Source: Deltaproteobacteria bacterium
Lineage (GTDB): Bacteria > Desulfobacterota > BSN033 > UBA1163
Reading direction: 5' to 3'
Assembly (NCBI GenBank): GCA_016875195.1
Contig: VGRY01000020.1
Coordinates: forward strand, 1-57,949
Length of the DNA: 57,949 nt
Below are positions 31,312 to 40,895 of this stretch, one piece after another. The translations under genes and the position numbers were made by a program. The notes beneath the pieces were generated by a model. It saw only the letters and a list, made by a program, of their open reading frames with translations. It did no database searches and had not been told where the DNA came from. Each line of letters starts with the position of its first letter. Position 1 is the stretch's first letter.

Positions 31312-33381
31312 ATGGTCTGGATTGGAGTTGCTGGGCTAACGGGATTGGTTGCGTTATTCTTCGTTCTCTTCACGGCCAAAAAGGTGATGAAACAGGACCC
31401 CGGAACACCTCAGATGGTTGCCATTTCTGAGGCGGTCCATGAAGGGGCAATGGCTTTCTTAAAAAGGGAATATAAAGCCATCACCATCTTTGCGATTATC
31501 GTGGCGCTCGTTTTAGCGATCGGGCTGAAAGGACAGGGATGGCATTTCTCCATCCTTACTGCACTTTCTTATCTGGTAGGAGCAGCCTGCTCCCTGGTAG
31601 CGGGTTATGTGGGATTGAGCATTGCCACAAGGGCTAATGCCCGAACCGCCCAAGGCGCCACCAAGGGATTTAATCAGGCCCTCGCGGTCGCCTTTCCGGG
31701 AGGGGCTGTGATGGGAATGACTGTCGTGGGGTTGGGACTTCTGGTCTTCTCCATCGTCTTTATCGTCCTTGGAAGTCTGGCTCCCGGCGGAATCATCGAA
31801 AAGATGACCGAAGCAGCGGGCATTATCGCCGGTTTCAGCATGGGCGCCAGTTCCGTCGCCCTCTTTGCAAGAGTGGGGGGAGGGATCTATACCAAGGCGG
31901 CGGATGTGGGCGCTGACCTGGTGGGAAAGGTTGAAGCGGGCATTCCGGAAGATGATCCGAGAAACCCTGCAACGATTGCCGATAACGTCGGCGATAATGT
32001 CGGCGATGTGGCAGGAATGGGGGCGGATCTTTATGAATCCTATATCGGCTCCCTTCTCTCCGGAGTCATCATCGCAGTAACAACACTCCCCACACCTGAG
32101 CTAAAATTCAAAGGAGTCATTCTCTGTTTTATCCTCTATGCGATCGGGATCATCGCCTCGATCATCGGCGTCTTCTTTGTGCGAACGGATGAGAAGTCGG
32201 ATCCGAGAAAGGCGCTCAACAAGGGAACCTACTCCAGCTCCGTCTTCTATTCGATTGGCGCGCTAATTCTGGTCTGGGCGATGTTTGAAGGAAATCTGTC
32301 CTACTTCCTGGCCACGTTTTCAGGCATCGTGGCTGGAACGGTGATCGGGTATACCGCCTATTACTATACCTCGGGGAAATCGGTTCAGGCGTTAGCTAAA
32401 GCAAGCATCACGGGGTCGGCCACAACAATCATCCACGGTATTGCCCTGAGCTGTCGCAGCACCATTATCCCCCTGGTGGTGATTGCGATTGCCATCCTGA
32501 TCTCTTTCAAACTTGCCGGCTTTTTCGGCATTGCTCTTTCAGCCATTGGCATGCTGGCTATCACAGGAATGGTTGTCTCTGTGGATGCCTATGGACCCAT
32601 TGCGGATAATTCCGGAGGCATTGCCGAGATGGCGCACATGGGCAAAGATATACGGAAAATTACCGACTCTCTGGATGCTGCTGGAAATACAACCGCAGCC
32701 ATTGGAAAGGGTTTTGCGATCGGATCCGCTGCACTGACCGCCCTGGCCCTTTTTCTATCCTATACGCAGGTGATGGGTCTTTCTGCGATTGACATCATGA
32801 GCGAAGGAGGAGGATACAAGATCGTGGCCGGCGTTTTCATTGGCGCCGTCATCCCCTACTACTTCGGCGGAGCGACGATGATGGCCGTTGGAAGGGCCGC
32901 CTTTAGTGTAGTGGAAGAGGTGAGAAGACAGTTTAGGGAAATTAAGGGATTGATGGAAGGAACAGCCCGAGCCGAATATGCCCGCTGCGTTGACATCACC
33001 ACCGCCGGTGCACTGAAAGAAATGGTTGCCCCTGGCGTGGTGGCAGTGGCCATTCCTATCGTCTTAGGGAGCATTCTCGGCCCGGAGGCCTTAGCTGGGA
33101 TGTTGTTAGGATCGCTGGCTACAGGAGTTCCCCTTGCGCTTCAGATGGCTAATGCAGGAGGGGCTTGGGACAATGCGAAAAAGTGGATTGAGGAAGGAAA
33201 CCTCGGAGGAAAAGGGTCGGATACTCACAAGGCGGCTGTTGTAGGAGATACCGTGGGTGATCCTTTCAAGGATACATCTGGTCCTTCGATGAACATTCTT
33301 TTGAAATTGATGACTGTCGTCTCTTTAGTCTTCGGTCCGATGATCCTTGCCATCCACAAATGGCTCGTGTCATTCTTCTAA
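31312..33381 (+). CDS. hppA: Membrane-bound ion-pumping pyrophosphatase, K+-dependent type
   Basis: Hydrolyses pyrophosphate and pumps H+ and/or Na+ across the inner membrane. The 689-residue protein has about 16 TM helices and the substrate loop [47 protein letters not shown], plus a second acidic loop ending [10 protein letters not shown]. The motif [10 protein letters not shown] has Ala where K+-independent enzymes have Lys, placing it in the K+-stimulated clade that includes Na+ pumps. Placement after pth suggests coupling of PPi produced by biosynthesis to energy conservation. Confidence 0.96.
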   Translation: MVWIGVAGLTGLVALFFVLFTAKKVMKQDPGTPQMVAISEAVHEGAMAFLKREYKAITIFAIIVALVLAIGLKGQGWHFSILTALSYLVGAACSLVAGYVGLSIATRANARTAQGATKGFNQALAVAFPGGAVMGMTVVGLGLLVFSIVFIVLGSLAPGGIIEKMTEAAGIIAGFSMGASSVALFARVGGGIYTKAADVGADLVGKVEAGIPEDDPRNPATIADNVGDNVGDVAGMGADLYESYIGSLLSGVIIAVTTLPTPELKFKGVILCFILYAIGIIASIIGVFFVRTDEKSDPRKALNKGTYSSSVFYSIGALILVWAMFEGNLSYFLATFSGIVAGTVIGYTAYYYTSGKSVQALAKASITGSATTIIHGIALSCRSTIIPLVVIAIAILISFKLAGFFGIALSAIGMLAITGMVVSVDAYGPIADNSGGIAEMAHMGKDIRKITDSLDAAGNTTAAIGKGFAIGSAALTALALFLSYTQVMGLSAIDIMSEGGGYKIVAGVFIGAVIPYYFGGATMMAVGRAAFSVVEEVRRQFREIKGLMEGTARAEYARCVDITTAGALKEMVAPGVVAVAIPIVLGSILGPEALAGMLLGSLATGVPLALQMANAGGAWDNAKKWIEEGNLGGKGSDTHKAAVVGDTVGDPFKDTSGPSMNILLKLMTVVSLVFGPMILAIHKWLVSFF

Positions 33382-33389
33382 CACAAAAA

Positions 33390-33480
33390 AAGGTTAAGGT
33401 TAAGGTTGAGGTTAAGTTTAAATATTTTCCTCAACCTTGACCTCAGCCTTAACCTCAGCCTTAACCTCAGCCTTAACCTT
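33390..33480. repeat. Quasi-palindrome of aaggttaagg words between convergent genes
   Basis: aaggttaaggttaaggttga (33390-33409) faces cctcagccttaacctcagcc words (33434-33480). It separates hppA from the convergent diadenylate cyclase gene and could serve as a two-way terminator. Confidence 0.65.
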
Positions 33481-34356
33481 CTACTCACCTTTTTCGATCT
33501 CCATGAAGATCTTTCCGTGGTGAAAGATCCTCACTCCGCCGGTCTCTTCGGAGACGACAATTGCCAGGGCATCAGTCAATCGGGTGATTCCAGCAGCGGC
33601 CCGGTGACGGCTTCCCAATCCTAATGGAATTTCGATATTTTCTCCGGAGGCATCGAGGTGGCGGCCGGCTGCAAGAATGACTCCATCTTCACGGAAGATA
33701 AAGGCCCCGTCGATGGAAGAGAATTCCTTGACCGTTTGCTTCAGACGATGATCGAGGATATTTCTCTCTTCCTCCGGATACCCCTGAAAGGGATTGATCA
33801 CCATGGGATGAGAGAATTTAAGCACCTCATCATGTCGGCCAAGAACGAAGATGGTCCCAACAGGCTTCCTTCCCTCTTTCCCTTCCGCGGAGATTTCCAG
33901 GGCGAGACTCAAGACAGTTTCAAAGACTTCCGGCCTCACAATCTCCGAGATCACCGGTAAATCGGAGGAGGAGAGAAGTTCAAACTCTTTTCCAAATTCA
34001 AGGATCAGAAGATTATCGAGGGCTTTCGTTTGAGGCATTCCGGAAAGACAGATCCACTTGTCCCCTTTTTGGACCAGCCCTTTTGAGAGGGCCTGGATGA
34101 CGGCCATTTTGATCTGATTGATCCGACCGAGTGGGAGGTCAGGAATTCGAAGCACCTTGTCGAAAATGGAAAGGGCTTCTTGAAAAGAGGTTTCGTCCTT
34201 AATGACAAGAATCAGATCAACCTGCTTCTCCTGTCCGATCTTAGCGAGGTTTTCGTAATCTTCAATCAGATCCGCATAGAGAAGCACACCTTTCGATTTT
34301 GTCTTTTTGACTGCGGTGCAAGCCATCTCCACCATCAACCGATTCTGTTGTTTCAC
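33481..34356 (-). CDS. Diadenylate cyclase with PK-like N-terminal domain (c-di-AMP synthase)
   Basis: Condenses two ATP to c-di-AMP. GTG at 34356 is the start (AGGAGG five bases upstream), giving 291 residues; the longer frame reads back into repeat DNA. Residues 1-140 resemble the pyruvate-kinase C-terminal-like alpha/beta domain seen in DacZ-type cyclases. Residues ~165-285 are the DAC domain with DGA (216-218) and RHRAA (250-254), the ATP- and metal-binding signatures. No TM helix or DNA-binding HhH is present, so it differs from CdaA and DisA. It probably links to K+ or osmotic control. Confidence 0.88.
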   Translation of the reverse strand: MKQQNRLMVEMACTAVKKTKSKGVLLYADLIEDYENLAKIGQEKQVDLILVIKDETSFQEALSIFDKVLRIPDLPLGRINQIKMAVIQALSKGLVQKGDKWICLSGMPQTKALDNLLILEFGKEFELLSSSDLPVISEIVRPEVFETVLSLALEISAEGKEGRKPVGTIFVLGRHDEVLKFSHPMVINPFQGYPEEERNILDHRLKQTVKEFSSIDGAFIFREDGVILAAGRHLDASGENIEIPLGLGSRHRAAAGITRLTDALAIVVSEETGGVRIFHHGKIFMEIEKGE

Positions 34357-34454
34357 GTTTTCCTCCTGGTCCCTGCTTACATAAGCTGAATCATTACGCA
34401 GGACTTTATTTTCTCTGTGTTTTATTATACAAATATTGGAGAGGAAATCCACCA

Positions 34455-34615
34455 AAAACTTAAATTCGAAACTCGAAGCACGAAATTCGAAACAAATTCG
34501 AATGACCAAAGTACGAAACTCAAAACAGGAAAACCGTTTGAAAATTTGGTCATTTGAATTTCGAATTTGTTTCGAGATTCGGATTTCGATATTCGAAATT
34601 AGGATTTGAGGGGGG
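34455..34615. repeat. Quasi-palindrome of cgaaattcgaa words
   Basis: aaattcgaaactcgaagcac-type words on the left mirror gaatttcgaatttgtttcga on the right across a short centre. It lies in the divergent space between the DAC gene and ychF. The promoter regions of both genes must be in or beside it. Confidence 0.62.
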
Positions 34616-34620
34616 GATAG

Positions 34621-35715
34621 ATGGGATTTCGGTGCGGCATTGTTGGGCTTCCCAATGTGGGGAAATCAACCATCTTCAATGCCCTAACGGCAGCCGGGGC
34701 AGAGGTGGCCAGTTACCGGTTTTGCACCATTCAACCCAACCTGGGCATTGTCCCTGTTCCGGATAAGAGGCTGGAGGAACTGGCGAAGCGGATTCATCCT
34801 CAAAAAGTCACACCCACCACTCTTGAATTCTTTGACATTGCCGGGTTGGTGAAAGGGGCAAGTCAAGGGGAAGGACTGGGGAACCAGTTCCTGGACCATA
34901 TCCGGAATGTAGATGCCATCGCCCACACGCTTCGATGTTTTGATAACAGGAATGTAGCTCACGATTTCGGATCGCTCGATCCAGTACGAGACGTTGAGGT
35001 TGTGAATACCGAACTGATTCTCGCAGATCTTCAGACCCTCGAGAAAAGGATGGCCAAGGTGGAAAAACTCCACAGGGTCGGAGCTAAAGAGGCTGCCCTG
35101 GAGTTGGAAGTGTACCATGAAGTCCAGACTGTGTTGAACAGAGGACAGATCGCAGGAACCCTCCATTTCACCGGTGAGAAGAAGGCCGTTTTTTCCGACC
35201 TCCACCTTCTGACCTCAAAACCTGTCTTTTTTGTGGCCAATGTGGATCAGAAAGAACTTAAGGGTGAAGGGGTCTTTTTGAAAGCATTGCAAGATTGGGC
35301 AGGGAGAGAGAAGTTGAGGGTCGTGGTGATCTGCGGTGATCTGGAAGCTGAGATCTCGGAATTGAAAGAGGGGGAGAGAGAGGAGTTCAGAAAGGAGTTA
35401 GGCCTGGAAGGATCAAGCTTGGAAAGATTGGTGAGGGTGGGTTATGAAGTCCTCGACCTCGTTACTTTTTATACGACGGTCAGTTCCGAACTGAGAGCCT
35501 GGACGGTGACCAGAGGAACTCCAGCTCCCAAAGCCGCAGGAAAAATTCACAGTGATATGGAGCGCGGGTTTATTCGTGCGGAAACCGTCTCCTTCGATGA
35601 TTTCATCGCCTATGGCTCTGAACATGTGGCAAAAGAGAGGGGTCTTCTTCACTCACAAGGAAAGGACTATCTCGTAAGGGATGGAGATATCATCCATTTC
35701 CGATTTCATGTATAA
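34621..35715 (+). CDS. ychF: YchF/Obg-family ATPase
   Basis: A translation-associated P-loop ATPase that binds ribosomes. The 364-residue protein has G1 GLPNVGKST (residues 8-16), G3 DIAGLVKGAS, and NVDQKE in place of the GTP-specific NKxD, as expected for ATP preference. The C-terminal TGS-like domain ends with RAETVSFDDF and VRDGDIIHFRF. A G/A-rich ribosome site (gagggggggatag) directly precedes the ATG. Confidence 0.97.
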   Translation: MGFRCGIVGLPNVGKSTIFNALTAAGAEVASYRFCTIQPNLGIVPVPDKRLEELAKRIHPQKVTPTTLEFFDIAGLVKGASQGEGLGNQFLDHIRNVDAIAHTLRCFDNRNVAHDFGSLDPVRDVEVVNTELILADLQTLEKRMAKVEKLHRVGAKEAALELEVYHEVQTVLNRGQIAGTLHFTGEKKAVFSDLHLLTSKPVFFVANVDQKELKGEGVFLKALQDWAGREKLRVVVICGDLEAEISELKEGEREEFRKELGLEGSSLERLVRVGYEVLDLVTFYTTVSSELRAWTVTRGTPAPKAAGKIHSDMERGFIRAETVSFDDFIAYGSEHVAKERGLLHSQGKDYLVRDGDIIHFRFHV

Positions 35716-35724
35716 TTGTAGGGA

Positions 35725-35860
35725 ATCAGGTTACCAGGAAATCAGGGGGTAGGTTACCAGAGTATCAGGATATCAGGTAAAACCTGGTGCCCTGATGTCC
35801 TGATATCCACAACCTGATAACCTGATATTCAGATATCCGCTTTTCAGATTTACTAAGGGC
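35725..35860. repeat. Quasi-palindrome of atcaggttaccagg words
   Basis: Left words (aatcaggttaccaggaaatc, gtatcaggatatcagg) mirror cctgatgtcctgatatcc and aacctgataacctgat on the right. It separates ychF from a TPR gene. Confidence 0.65.
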
Positions 35861-35868
35861 CAGATAAT

Positions 35869-36444
35869 ATGAAACCCCTTCGTTATTTGTTCCACATGAT
35901 TCCCGCCCTCTGGTCTTTCTTGGCGGATACAGTTTTCAGAAACCTTCCCAGGGAGGAAAATCGTCTCCATTATCTCTTTGGAAAGGCCAATGCCTATGAC
36001 CAGGCGGATCTGTTAGATCGAGCTATCGGGATTTATCAGGAGATATTAAAGAAGGATCCTCATTCTATACCCGTCTTTATGAATCTCGGAGGCCTCTACT
36101 TCCGAAGGGGACTATTCCAAAGCGCCATTCCTTCTTATGAGAAGGTGGTTCGCCTTAATCCGAAGCATTACCAGGGGCATTATTGGTTGGCGGTCTGTTA
36201 CTGGAAATTAGGACGATACTATGCGGCCATTAACACCCTGGAGGAAGTCATCGAATTTCTTCCAACTTTTAAAGATGCTCTGAATTTGATGGGCGATTGC
36301 TATGAGAAAGTGGGAGAGGGGGCAAAGGCAGAGCACTACTATTTAAAGGCGATCAACGCCGACCCGGATGGACGGGTCATCCATGGGGGAATTCTAAATG
36401 GTTCGATGGGCGAAAAGAGGAGAGAGGAAAGGATAAGGCATTAG
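35869..36444 (+). CDS. TPR-repeat protein
   Basis: A 191-residue protein with three to four TPR units (about residues 40-170): LDRAIGIYQEILKKDPHSI, LFQSAIPSYEKVVRLNPKHY, YYAAINTLEEVIEFLPTFKD and GEGAKAEHYYLKAINADPDG. The N-terminus has one hydrophobic patch (YLFHMIPALWSFLADTVF) that could anchor it to the membrane. No enzyme domain is present. It is a single gene between a repeat and a minus-strand small ORF; the partner is unknown. Confidence 0.8.
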   Translation: MKPLRYLFHMIPALWSFLADTVFRNLPREENRLHYLFGKANAYDQADLLDRAIGIYQEILKKDPHSIPVFMNLGGLYFRRGLFQSAIPSYEKVVRLNPKHYQGHYWLAVCYWKLGRYYAAINTLEEVIEFLPTFKDALNLMGDCYEKVGEGAKAEHYYLKAINADPDGRVIHGGILNGSMGEKRREERIRH

Positions 36445-36479
36445 GGGCAAGCATCCTATTATGCTCTAAAGGGAGCGCC

Positions 36480-36659
36480 TCAATTCCCTTCTCTTTTCTG
36501 AAACTTTTTTTTCGCTGAAAGATATTTTTCCTCATCCATGATTCGAGGGGATATCCCCTGGAACCCTCCCAGTTTCGGGTCAGGAGGCAGAAGAATCCAA
36601 GCGATCCCAAAATCCTTATCCACCTTAACTACCTTGTCCCCCGGTTGAAGTTTTTTCAT
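36480..36659 (-). CDS. Small hypothetical protein
   Basis: A 59-residue ORF starting MKKLQPGDKVVKVDKDFGIAW. It reads like a small beta-rich protein (KVxKVDKDFGIAWILLPPDP) with a basic C-terminal helix. A longer frame to 36683 adds eight unlikely residues. No convincing Shine-Dalgarno is seen. The lack of repeats or low complexity and the clean codon use suggest a real gene, but no family is recognised. Confidence 0.45.
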   Translation of the reverse strand: MKKLQPGDKVVKVDKDFGIAWILLPPDPKLGGFQGISPRIMDEEKYLSAKKKFQKREGN

Positions 36660-36797
36660 AGAGACGAATAACACGAATGACATCGAATAGTACGAATTGT
36701 GTAAACCCTGCGTGCTTTTCTAAGTGCTATGATTAGCATGATTCGTCATCCCATTTCAAGGGATAGTTGATAGGTCTGGAGGCTGAAATTTAAAAAG

Positions 36798-37721
36798 ATG
36801 GATCCAGGAAACCGTTTCCAACAGATTCGACGAGTCCTGATTTATACCCTTCTTCTCAACTGGGGGGTGGCAGGAGCAAAGTTGATCTATGGTTGGCTCA
36901 TTCAATCTGCCAGCATGAAGGCCGATGGGTTCCATTCTTTTTCTGATGGCTCATCGAATCTCGTCGGTTTATTGGGCATATGGGTTGCCTCCCGTCCCGT
37001 TGACCAAAGCCATCCCTATGGCCATAAGAAATTCGAAACCCTTACCTCGGTCGCCATCTCTGCCTTCCTCTTTCTTGTCTGTTTCAATGTGATAAGAGAG
37101 GGTATCTTACGCCTGATGCATCCAGTGATTCCTAATGTTAGCCTCAGTGCGTTTCTTGTGATGATTGTAACTTTGGCAATCAATATAGGTGTCATGGTCT
37201 ATGAGAGTAAAAAAGGGAAAGAGTTGGGGAGCGATGTGCTTGTCTCTGATGCGCTTCACACCCGTGCGGATATTCTGACTTCTATCTCCGTCATCATTAC
37301 GCTGATTGCCATCCGACTGGGTTACCCCATTGTCGATCCCATTGCCTCTCTCCTCATCGCTCTTTTCATCGGATATGCGGCTGTTCAAATTCTGAGGGAG
37401 AGCACCCGGGTGCTCAGCGATGGAACAGCCATCCCCATTCAGGCGATCGAGAAGGTTGTTCTGGCCATTAAAGGAGTGAAGGAATGTCATCAGATTCGGA
37501 GCAGGGGGCGGGCGGATGACATCCATATCGATCTCCATGTTCTGGTTGACCGGGAGATGGATGTCCACCGGGCCCATCACCTCTCATATGCCATCGAGAA
37601 TAAAATCAAGAGGGATTTCCCAGGAGTGACCGATGTGGTGGTTCACATTGAACCCGTGGGAGAAGAGAAAGTACCGAATAAAAAAGGTGGGCCTGGACCT
37701 TCTGCTCAAACCCGCCCCTAA
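36798..37721 (+). CDS. Cation diffusion facilitator (CDF) family transporter
   Basis: An inner-membrane divalent metal/H+ antiporter of 307 residues, exporting Zn, Fe, Co or Mn. Six TM segments (about 15-220) carry the metal sites MKADGFHSFSD (Asp43, His46, Asp50) and SDALHTRADI. The C-terminal cytoplasmic ferredoxin-like domain (about 225-295) has HIDLHVLVD and VTDVVVHIEP, with conserved His and Asp. The FHSFSD form is shared with several Zn/Fe exporters, so specificity is open. There is no regulator gene nearby. Confidence 0.93.
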   Translation: MDPGNRFQQIRRVLIYTLLLNWGVAGAKLIYGWLIQSASMKADGFHSFSDGSSNLVGLLGIWVASRPVDQSHPYGHKKFETLTSVAISAFLFLVCFNVIREGILRLMHPVIPNVSLSAFLVMIVTLAINIGVMVYESKKGKELGSDVLVSDALHTRADILTSISVIITLIAIRLGYPIVDPIASLLIALFIGYAAVQILRESTRVLSDGTAIPIQAIEKVVLAIKGVKECHQIRSRGRADDIHIDLHVLVDREMDVHRAHHLSYAIENKIKRDFPGVTDVVVHIEPVGEEKVPNKKGGPGPSAQTRP

Positions 37722-37738
37722 TCACCATCGCACCCTGA

Positions 37739-37966
37739 CTATTCTTTTTTACTTCCGTTGGGGAGGGTTGTTTCTTCATTCCCAACCTCTAATTTCGACT
37801 TAATCTCACTGATGAAATAGAGAAGAACTCCCGCCCCGATCAAGATGAAAAGGATAGGGAGAATTCCTTTGAAGACACCGACGAACATCGGCCACCAGCA
37901 GATCAGGAGGAGTATCCCCAGAATGGTGATGACCACCCCAACAATGATCCCGATGACATGCGACAT
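37739..37966 (-). CDS. Small membrane protein
   Basis: A 75-residue protein with two hydrophobic helices (VIGIIVGVVITILGILLLICWWPMF and LPILFILIGAGVLLYFIS) and a polar Glu/Lys tail. The start at 37966 has an excellent site, AAAGGAGGTGA, so the longer frame is rejected. Two-helix hairpins of this type occur widely as unannotated inner-membrane proteins. Function is unknown. Confidence 0.75.
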   Translation of the reverse strand: MSHVIGIIVGVVITILGILLLICWWPMFVGVFKGILPILFILIGAGVLLYFISEIKSKLEVGNEETTLPNGSKKE

Positions 37967-38058
37967 CACTCTCACCTCCTTTGAAAATATCTTTTTAGGA
38001 AAAGAATTACTGAATGGCGAGATAGAAGTCAAGAATTCTGTCTTCCTGTCCTCTCTTC

Positions 38059-39525
38059 TTATCCCAACAATCCGGTCTGCTCATTGAACTGGTCAATGAG
38101 CTCATCTATTTTCTGAACCTGCCCGTGGATTCGTCCCCAGTAGTTTGGAGCATCATACCACTGTTCATTCAACTCCGAAAGTTTCCTGCCCTGCTGTTCG
38201 ATCCATGTAAAATACTTCAAGTTATGAATTCGGCGTTTATCCTGATAACTGAGCTCATGTAGATGGTCCGTGGAGATTCCCATGAGATAACGGTGGTAAT
38301 CTTTAACGGCATCCATCTCCGAATAAGGTCCAAGGGTTCGCAGTAACTCCTTGAGACGGGAGCCATAAAGATCCATGGAATCTGTCCACACGGTCACAAC
38401 GAGGTCATGCCGGGTTAATTCATAGTATTTGGCAAATTTGATGGCGCACAATAGATTGCCGATGCTCGATATCCCAAGAAGGGGAAGCTTCGAAATAATC
38501 TCCTGCTTCACCCCCTGTTTTTTTAAATAGTCCCAGCCGGGAGGCTCGTTAAAAAGCCGGATCAGACTCATGCAGGCCTGATCGTCCACGTCGATGATCA
38601 TATCCGTATTTTTGACATTGTGGATCCAGGGGATGTGTTTGTCACCAATTCCTTCAATGCGATGGTCTCCAAAACCGCAAAGCAGAAGAGTGGGGCACTG
38701 AAGCGCCTCGCCTGCAACTATTTGACTTCCTGGGAAGACCTCTTTTAAATAATCGCCGGCTCCCAGGGTACCGGCTGATCCGGTCTGGGAGATGAAGCCG
38801 GCGAATCGGTCATTATCTCCCATCATTTTACGGAGAACCTCTTCAGTCGCATGGCCTGTAATTTCATAGTGCCAGAGATGGTTCCCGAATTCCTCAAATT
38901 GGTTGAAGATAGAGATATCCTGACGCATCTTCTTCAGTTCCCAGCATTTGTCAAATATCTCTTTCACATTGCTCTCGCCGCCTGGTGTGGTGATCACCTC
39001 GCCTGCCATCCTGGAGAGCCAGTCAAATCGTTCCTGACTCATCTCTTCAGGCAAAATGGCAATGGATTCACATCCTAATAGAGCCGCATTATAAGATCCG
39101 CCCCGGCAGAAATTTCCGGTGGAGGGCCAGACCGCTTTTTGTTCGGTCGGGTCGAACTGACCGGTAACCAACCTGGGAACCAAACACCCGAAGGTGGCTC
39201 CGACTTTGTGACAACCCGTAGGGAACCACTTCCCAATCAGGGCGATAATCCGGGCAGGAACCCCTGAGATCTCTGAAGGGATTTCCATTGTATTGACCTC
39301 TCCGAAACCTCCGCCATGATCAACGGGTTCGTTCTTCCAGGTGATCCGAAAAAGATTATAGGGGTGGACCTCCCAGAGCCCAATCTCTCTCAATTTGTCC
39401 CTTATCTTCCGAGGGATCAATTCCGGATTTCTCTGTTGTCGGAAAGTTGGGATGACAATCTTTTTTTCTCTGGCCCGATGAATCGTTCTTTTCAAATTTT
39501 CTTCATTGATCGTGAGGTCAATCAT
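38059..39525 (-). CDS. Fold-type II PLP-dependent enzyme (cysteine-synthase/TrpB-like superfamily)
   Basis: A 488-residue enzyme, longer than CysK or diaminopropionate ammonia-lyase. The PLP lysine is probably Lys107 in PTGCHKVGATFG; STGNFCRGGSYN is the substrate-binding loop and GSAGTLGAGDYLK the phosphate-binding loop. The reaction is unknown; beta-elimination or replacement on an amino acid is expected. It is last in a minus-strand group with a second PLP enzyme (12 bases upstream) and YgeW/YgeY-type genes, where E. coli has the diaminopropionate lyase YgeX, so it may fill a comparable slot. Confidence 0.83.
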   Translation of the reverse strand: MIDLTINEENLKRTIHRAREKKIVIPTFRQQRNPELIPRKIRDKLREIGLWEVHPYNLFRITWKNEPVDHGGGFGEVNTMEIPSEISGVPARIIALIGKWFPTGCHKVGATFGCLVPRLVTGQFDPTEQKAVWPSTGNFCRGGSYNAALLGCESIAILPEEMSQERFDWLSRMAGEVITTPGGESNVKEIFDKCWELKKMRQDISIFNQFEEFGNHLWHYEITGHATEEVLRKMMGDNDRFAGFISQTGSAGTLGAGDYLKEVFPGSQIVAGEALQCPTLLLCGFGDHRIEGIGDKHIPWIHNVKNTDMIIDVDDQACMSLIRLFNEPPGWDYLKKQGVKQEIISKLPLLGISSIGNLLCAIKFAKYYELTRHDLVVTVWTDSMDLYGSRLKELLRTLGPYSEMDAVKDYHRYLMGISTDHLHELSYQDKRRIHNLKYFTWIEQQGRKLSELNEQWYDAPNYWGRIHGQVQKIDELIDQFNEQTGLLG

Positions 39526-39537
39526 GCCGATTCTCCC

Positions 39538-40800
39538 TTATTTCTTGTATAAGAAAAGGCCATTGTCCAGGGCGGCCTGAACCGCTTTCAGGCTGGCTTG
39601 GATCCGTTTGGGTTTTCCTGTGGCCTGCATCGCTGAAGAAATATCCTTAAGACCACTCCCTGTGGCAAGAATAACAATCCGTTCTTCAGGCCGGACCAGG
39701 CCTGTCTGGATAGCTTTGAACAACCCTGCCAGGGAGGACGCTCCAGCCGGTTCTGCAAATACTCCGCACCCCCTTGCCAGGGTTGGGATAGCTTGAAGGA
39801 TCTCCTCATCGGTTACGATTACAAAGGCTCCTCCGGTCTCCCGGACAGCCCGCATTGCCTTGATGCGATCGCGGGGCAGGCCCGCGGCCATGCTGTCAGC
39901 AATCGTTTTGACCTCGATAGGTTTGATTTCGGAAGGGTCCAATCCCTTTTCCCAGGCCTGACAGAGGGAGGCTGAGCCAGACGCCTGAACTCCGATCAAC
40001 CGCGGCATTTTCCTGATCCACCCCAATGCGAAGAGGTCTTTTAAGCCCTTATGGATTCCGCCTATGATACAACCATCTCCAACGGGAACAATGATCACAT
40101 CGGGCCCTTCCCATTCCAACTGTTCATAAATCTCGTAGAGAACCGTCTTCTTTCCTTCGGTCATGTAAGGGTTGTATGCGGTATTCCGGATGTACCAGCC
40201 ATAAACTTGTGCAGATTCCAGACAAAGATCGAAGGCATCATCATAGGTCCCTTCGACCAGCAATACGGTTGAGCCATAGACCATCAATTGAGCGATCTTG
40301 GCTTCAGGTGCAGAGGCTGGCACAAAGATCACATTGGGCAGCTGAATACTGGCGCACAGTCCGGAGAGCGCTGCTGCGGCATTGCCGGTGCTTGCTGTGG
40401 TAATCACCTCAGCACTGTTTTCCTGAGCCTTCATAATGGCCATCACGCTTGCCCGATCCTTAAGGGATCCGGTGGGCTCACGGGTCTCGTCTTTTACCCA
40501 GAGGTTCTTTATCCCTAATAGGCCGGCAAGCCGGTGCGATGAATAAAGGGGCGTCCATCCGACCTTTAAGGGTGGAACAGGGGTGTCGGATGCTACAGGC
40601 AGAAGAGGTCTGTAACGCCAGAGGCTGTCCTCGGTTGACCGATTTAGATCATTTTGGGAAAAAGTTGAAGCGATGAGATCGTAATCATACTGGACATCGA
40701 GAATGCCTTCATTGCCGTGTTTCGGGCAGACGTAGCGAACTTCTTCCGGCCCGTATTCATGGCCACACAAAAGGCATTTTAGATGCTTAATAGGTTGCAT
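39538..40800 (-). CDS. Threonine-synthase-like PLP enzyme with N-terminal zinc ribbon
   Basis: A 420-residue fold-II PLP enzyme. The N-terminus carries a partial zinc ribbon (Cys9-x2-Cys12, Cys25), then GWTPL, and the PLP Lys114 in GSLKDRA; ASTGNAAAAL and ATGSGLKD complete the cofactor site. This matches class II ThrC (phosphohomoserine to threonine). No homoserine genes are near, and the neighbour is another PLP enzyme, so a related lyase is possible. It is coupled to the downstream gene by a 12-base gap. Confidence 0.85.
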   Translation of the reverse strand: MQPIKHLKCLLCGHEYGPEEVRYVCPKHGNEGILDVQYDYDLIASTFSQNDLNRSTEDSLWRYRPLLPVASDTPVPPLKVGWTPLYSSHRLAGLLGIKNLWVKDETREPTGSLKDRASVMAIMKAQENSAEVITTASTGNAAAALSGLCASIQLPNVIFVPASAPEAKIAQLMVYGSTVLLVEGTYDDAFDLCLESAQVYGWYIRNTAYNPYMTEGKKTVLYEIYEQLEWEGPDVIIVPVGDGCIIGGIHKGLKDLFALGWIRKMPRLIGVQASGSASLCQAWEKGLDPSEIKPIEVKTIADSMAAGLPRDRIKAMRAVRETGGAFVIVTDEEILQAIPTLARGCGVFAEPAGASSLAGLFKAIQTGLVRPEERIVILATGSGLKDISSAMQATGKPKRIQASLKAVQAALDNGLFLYKK

Positions 40801-40809
40801 GCTTCCTTA

Positions 40810-40890
40810 AAAAATATTGTCGTATAGTCGTTGGTCAGATAGTCGTTTAGTCAAATGACTATAAGACTAAGAGACGATGAGACTATGTGA
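40810..40890. repeat. Quasi-palindrome of atagtc/gactat words
   Basis: gtcgtatagtcgttggtcag and tagtcgtttagtc on the left are complementary to gactataagacta and gagacgatgagactatgtga on the right. It separates the ThrC-like gene from the carbamoyltransferase gene. It shares its words with the arms at 2772-2990. Confidence 0.65.
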
Positions 40891-40895
40891 CAGAA

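Noticed and set aside
33390..33480. Possible CRISPR-like repeat array (aacctcagcctt units)
   Set aside because: The units are contiguous without spacers and pair with the opposite arm; there are no cas genes.
39538..40800. Firm gene symbol thrC
   Set aside because: The fold and motifs fit, but there are no homoserine-pathway neighbours and the gene is paired with an unassigned PLP enzyme.
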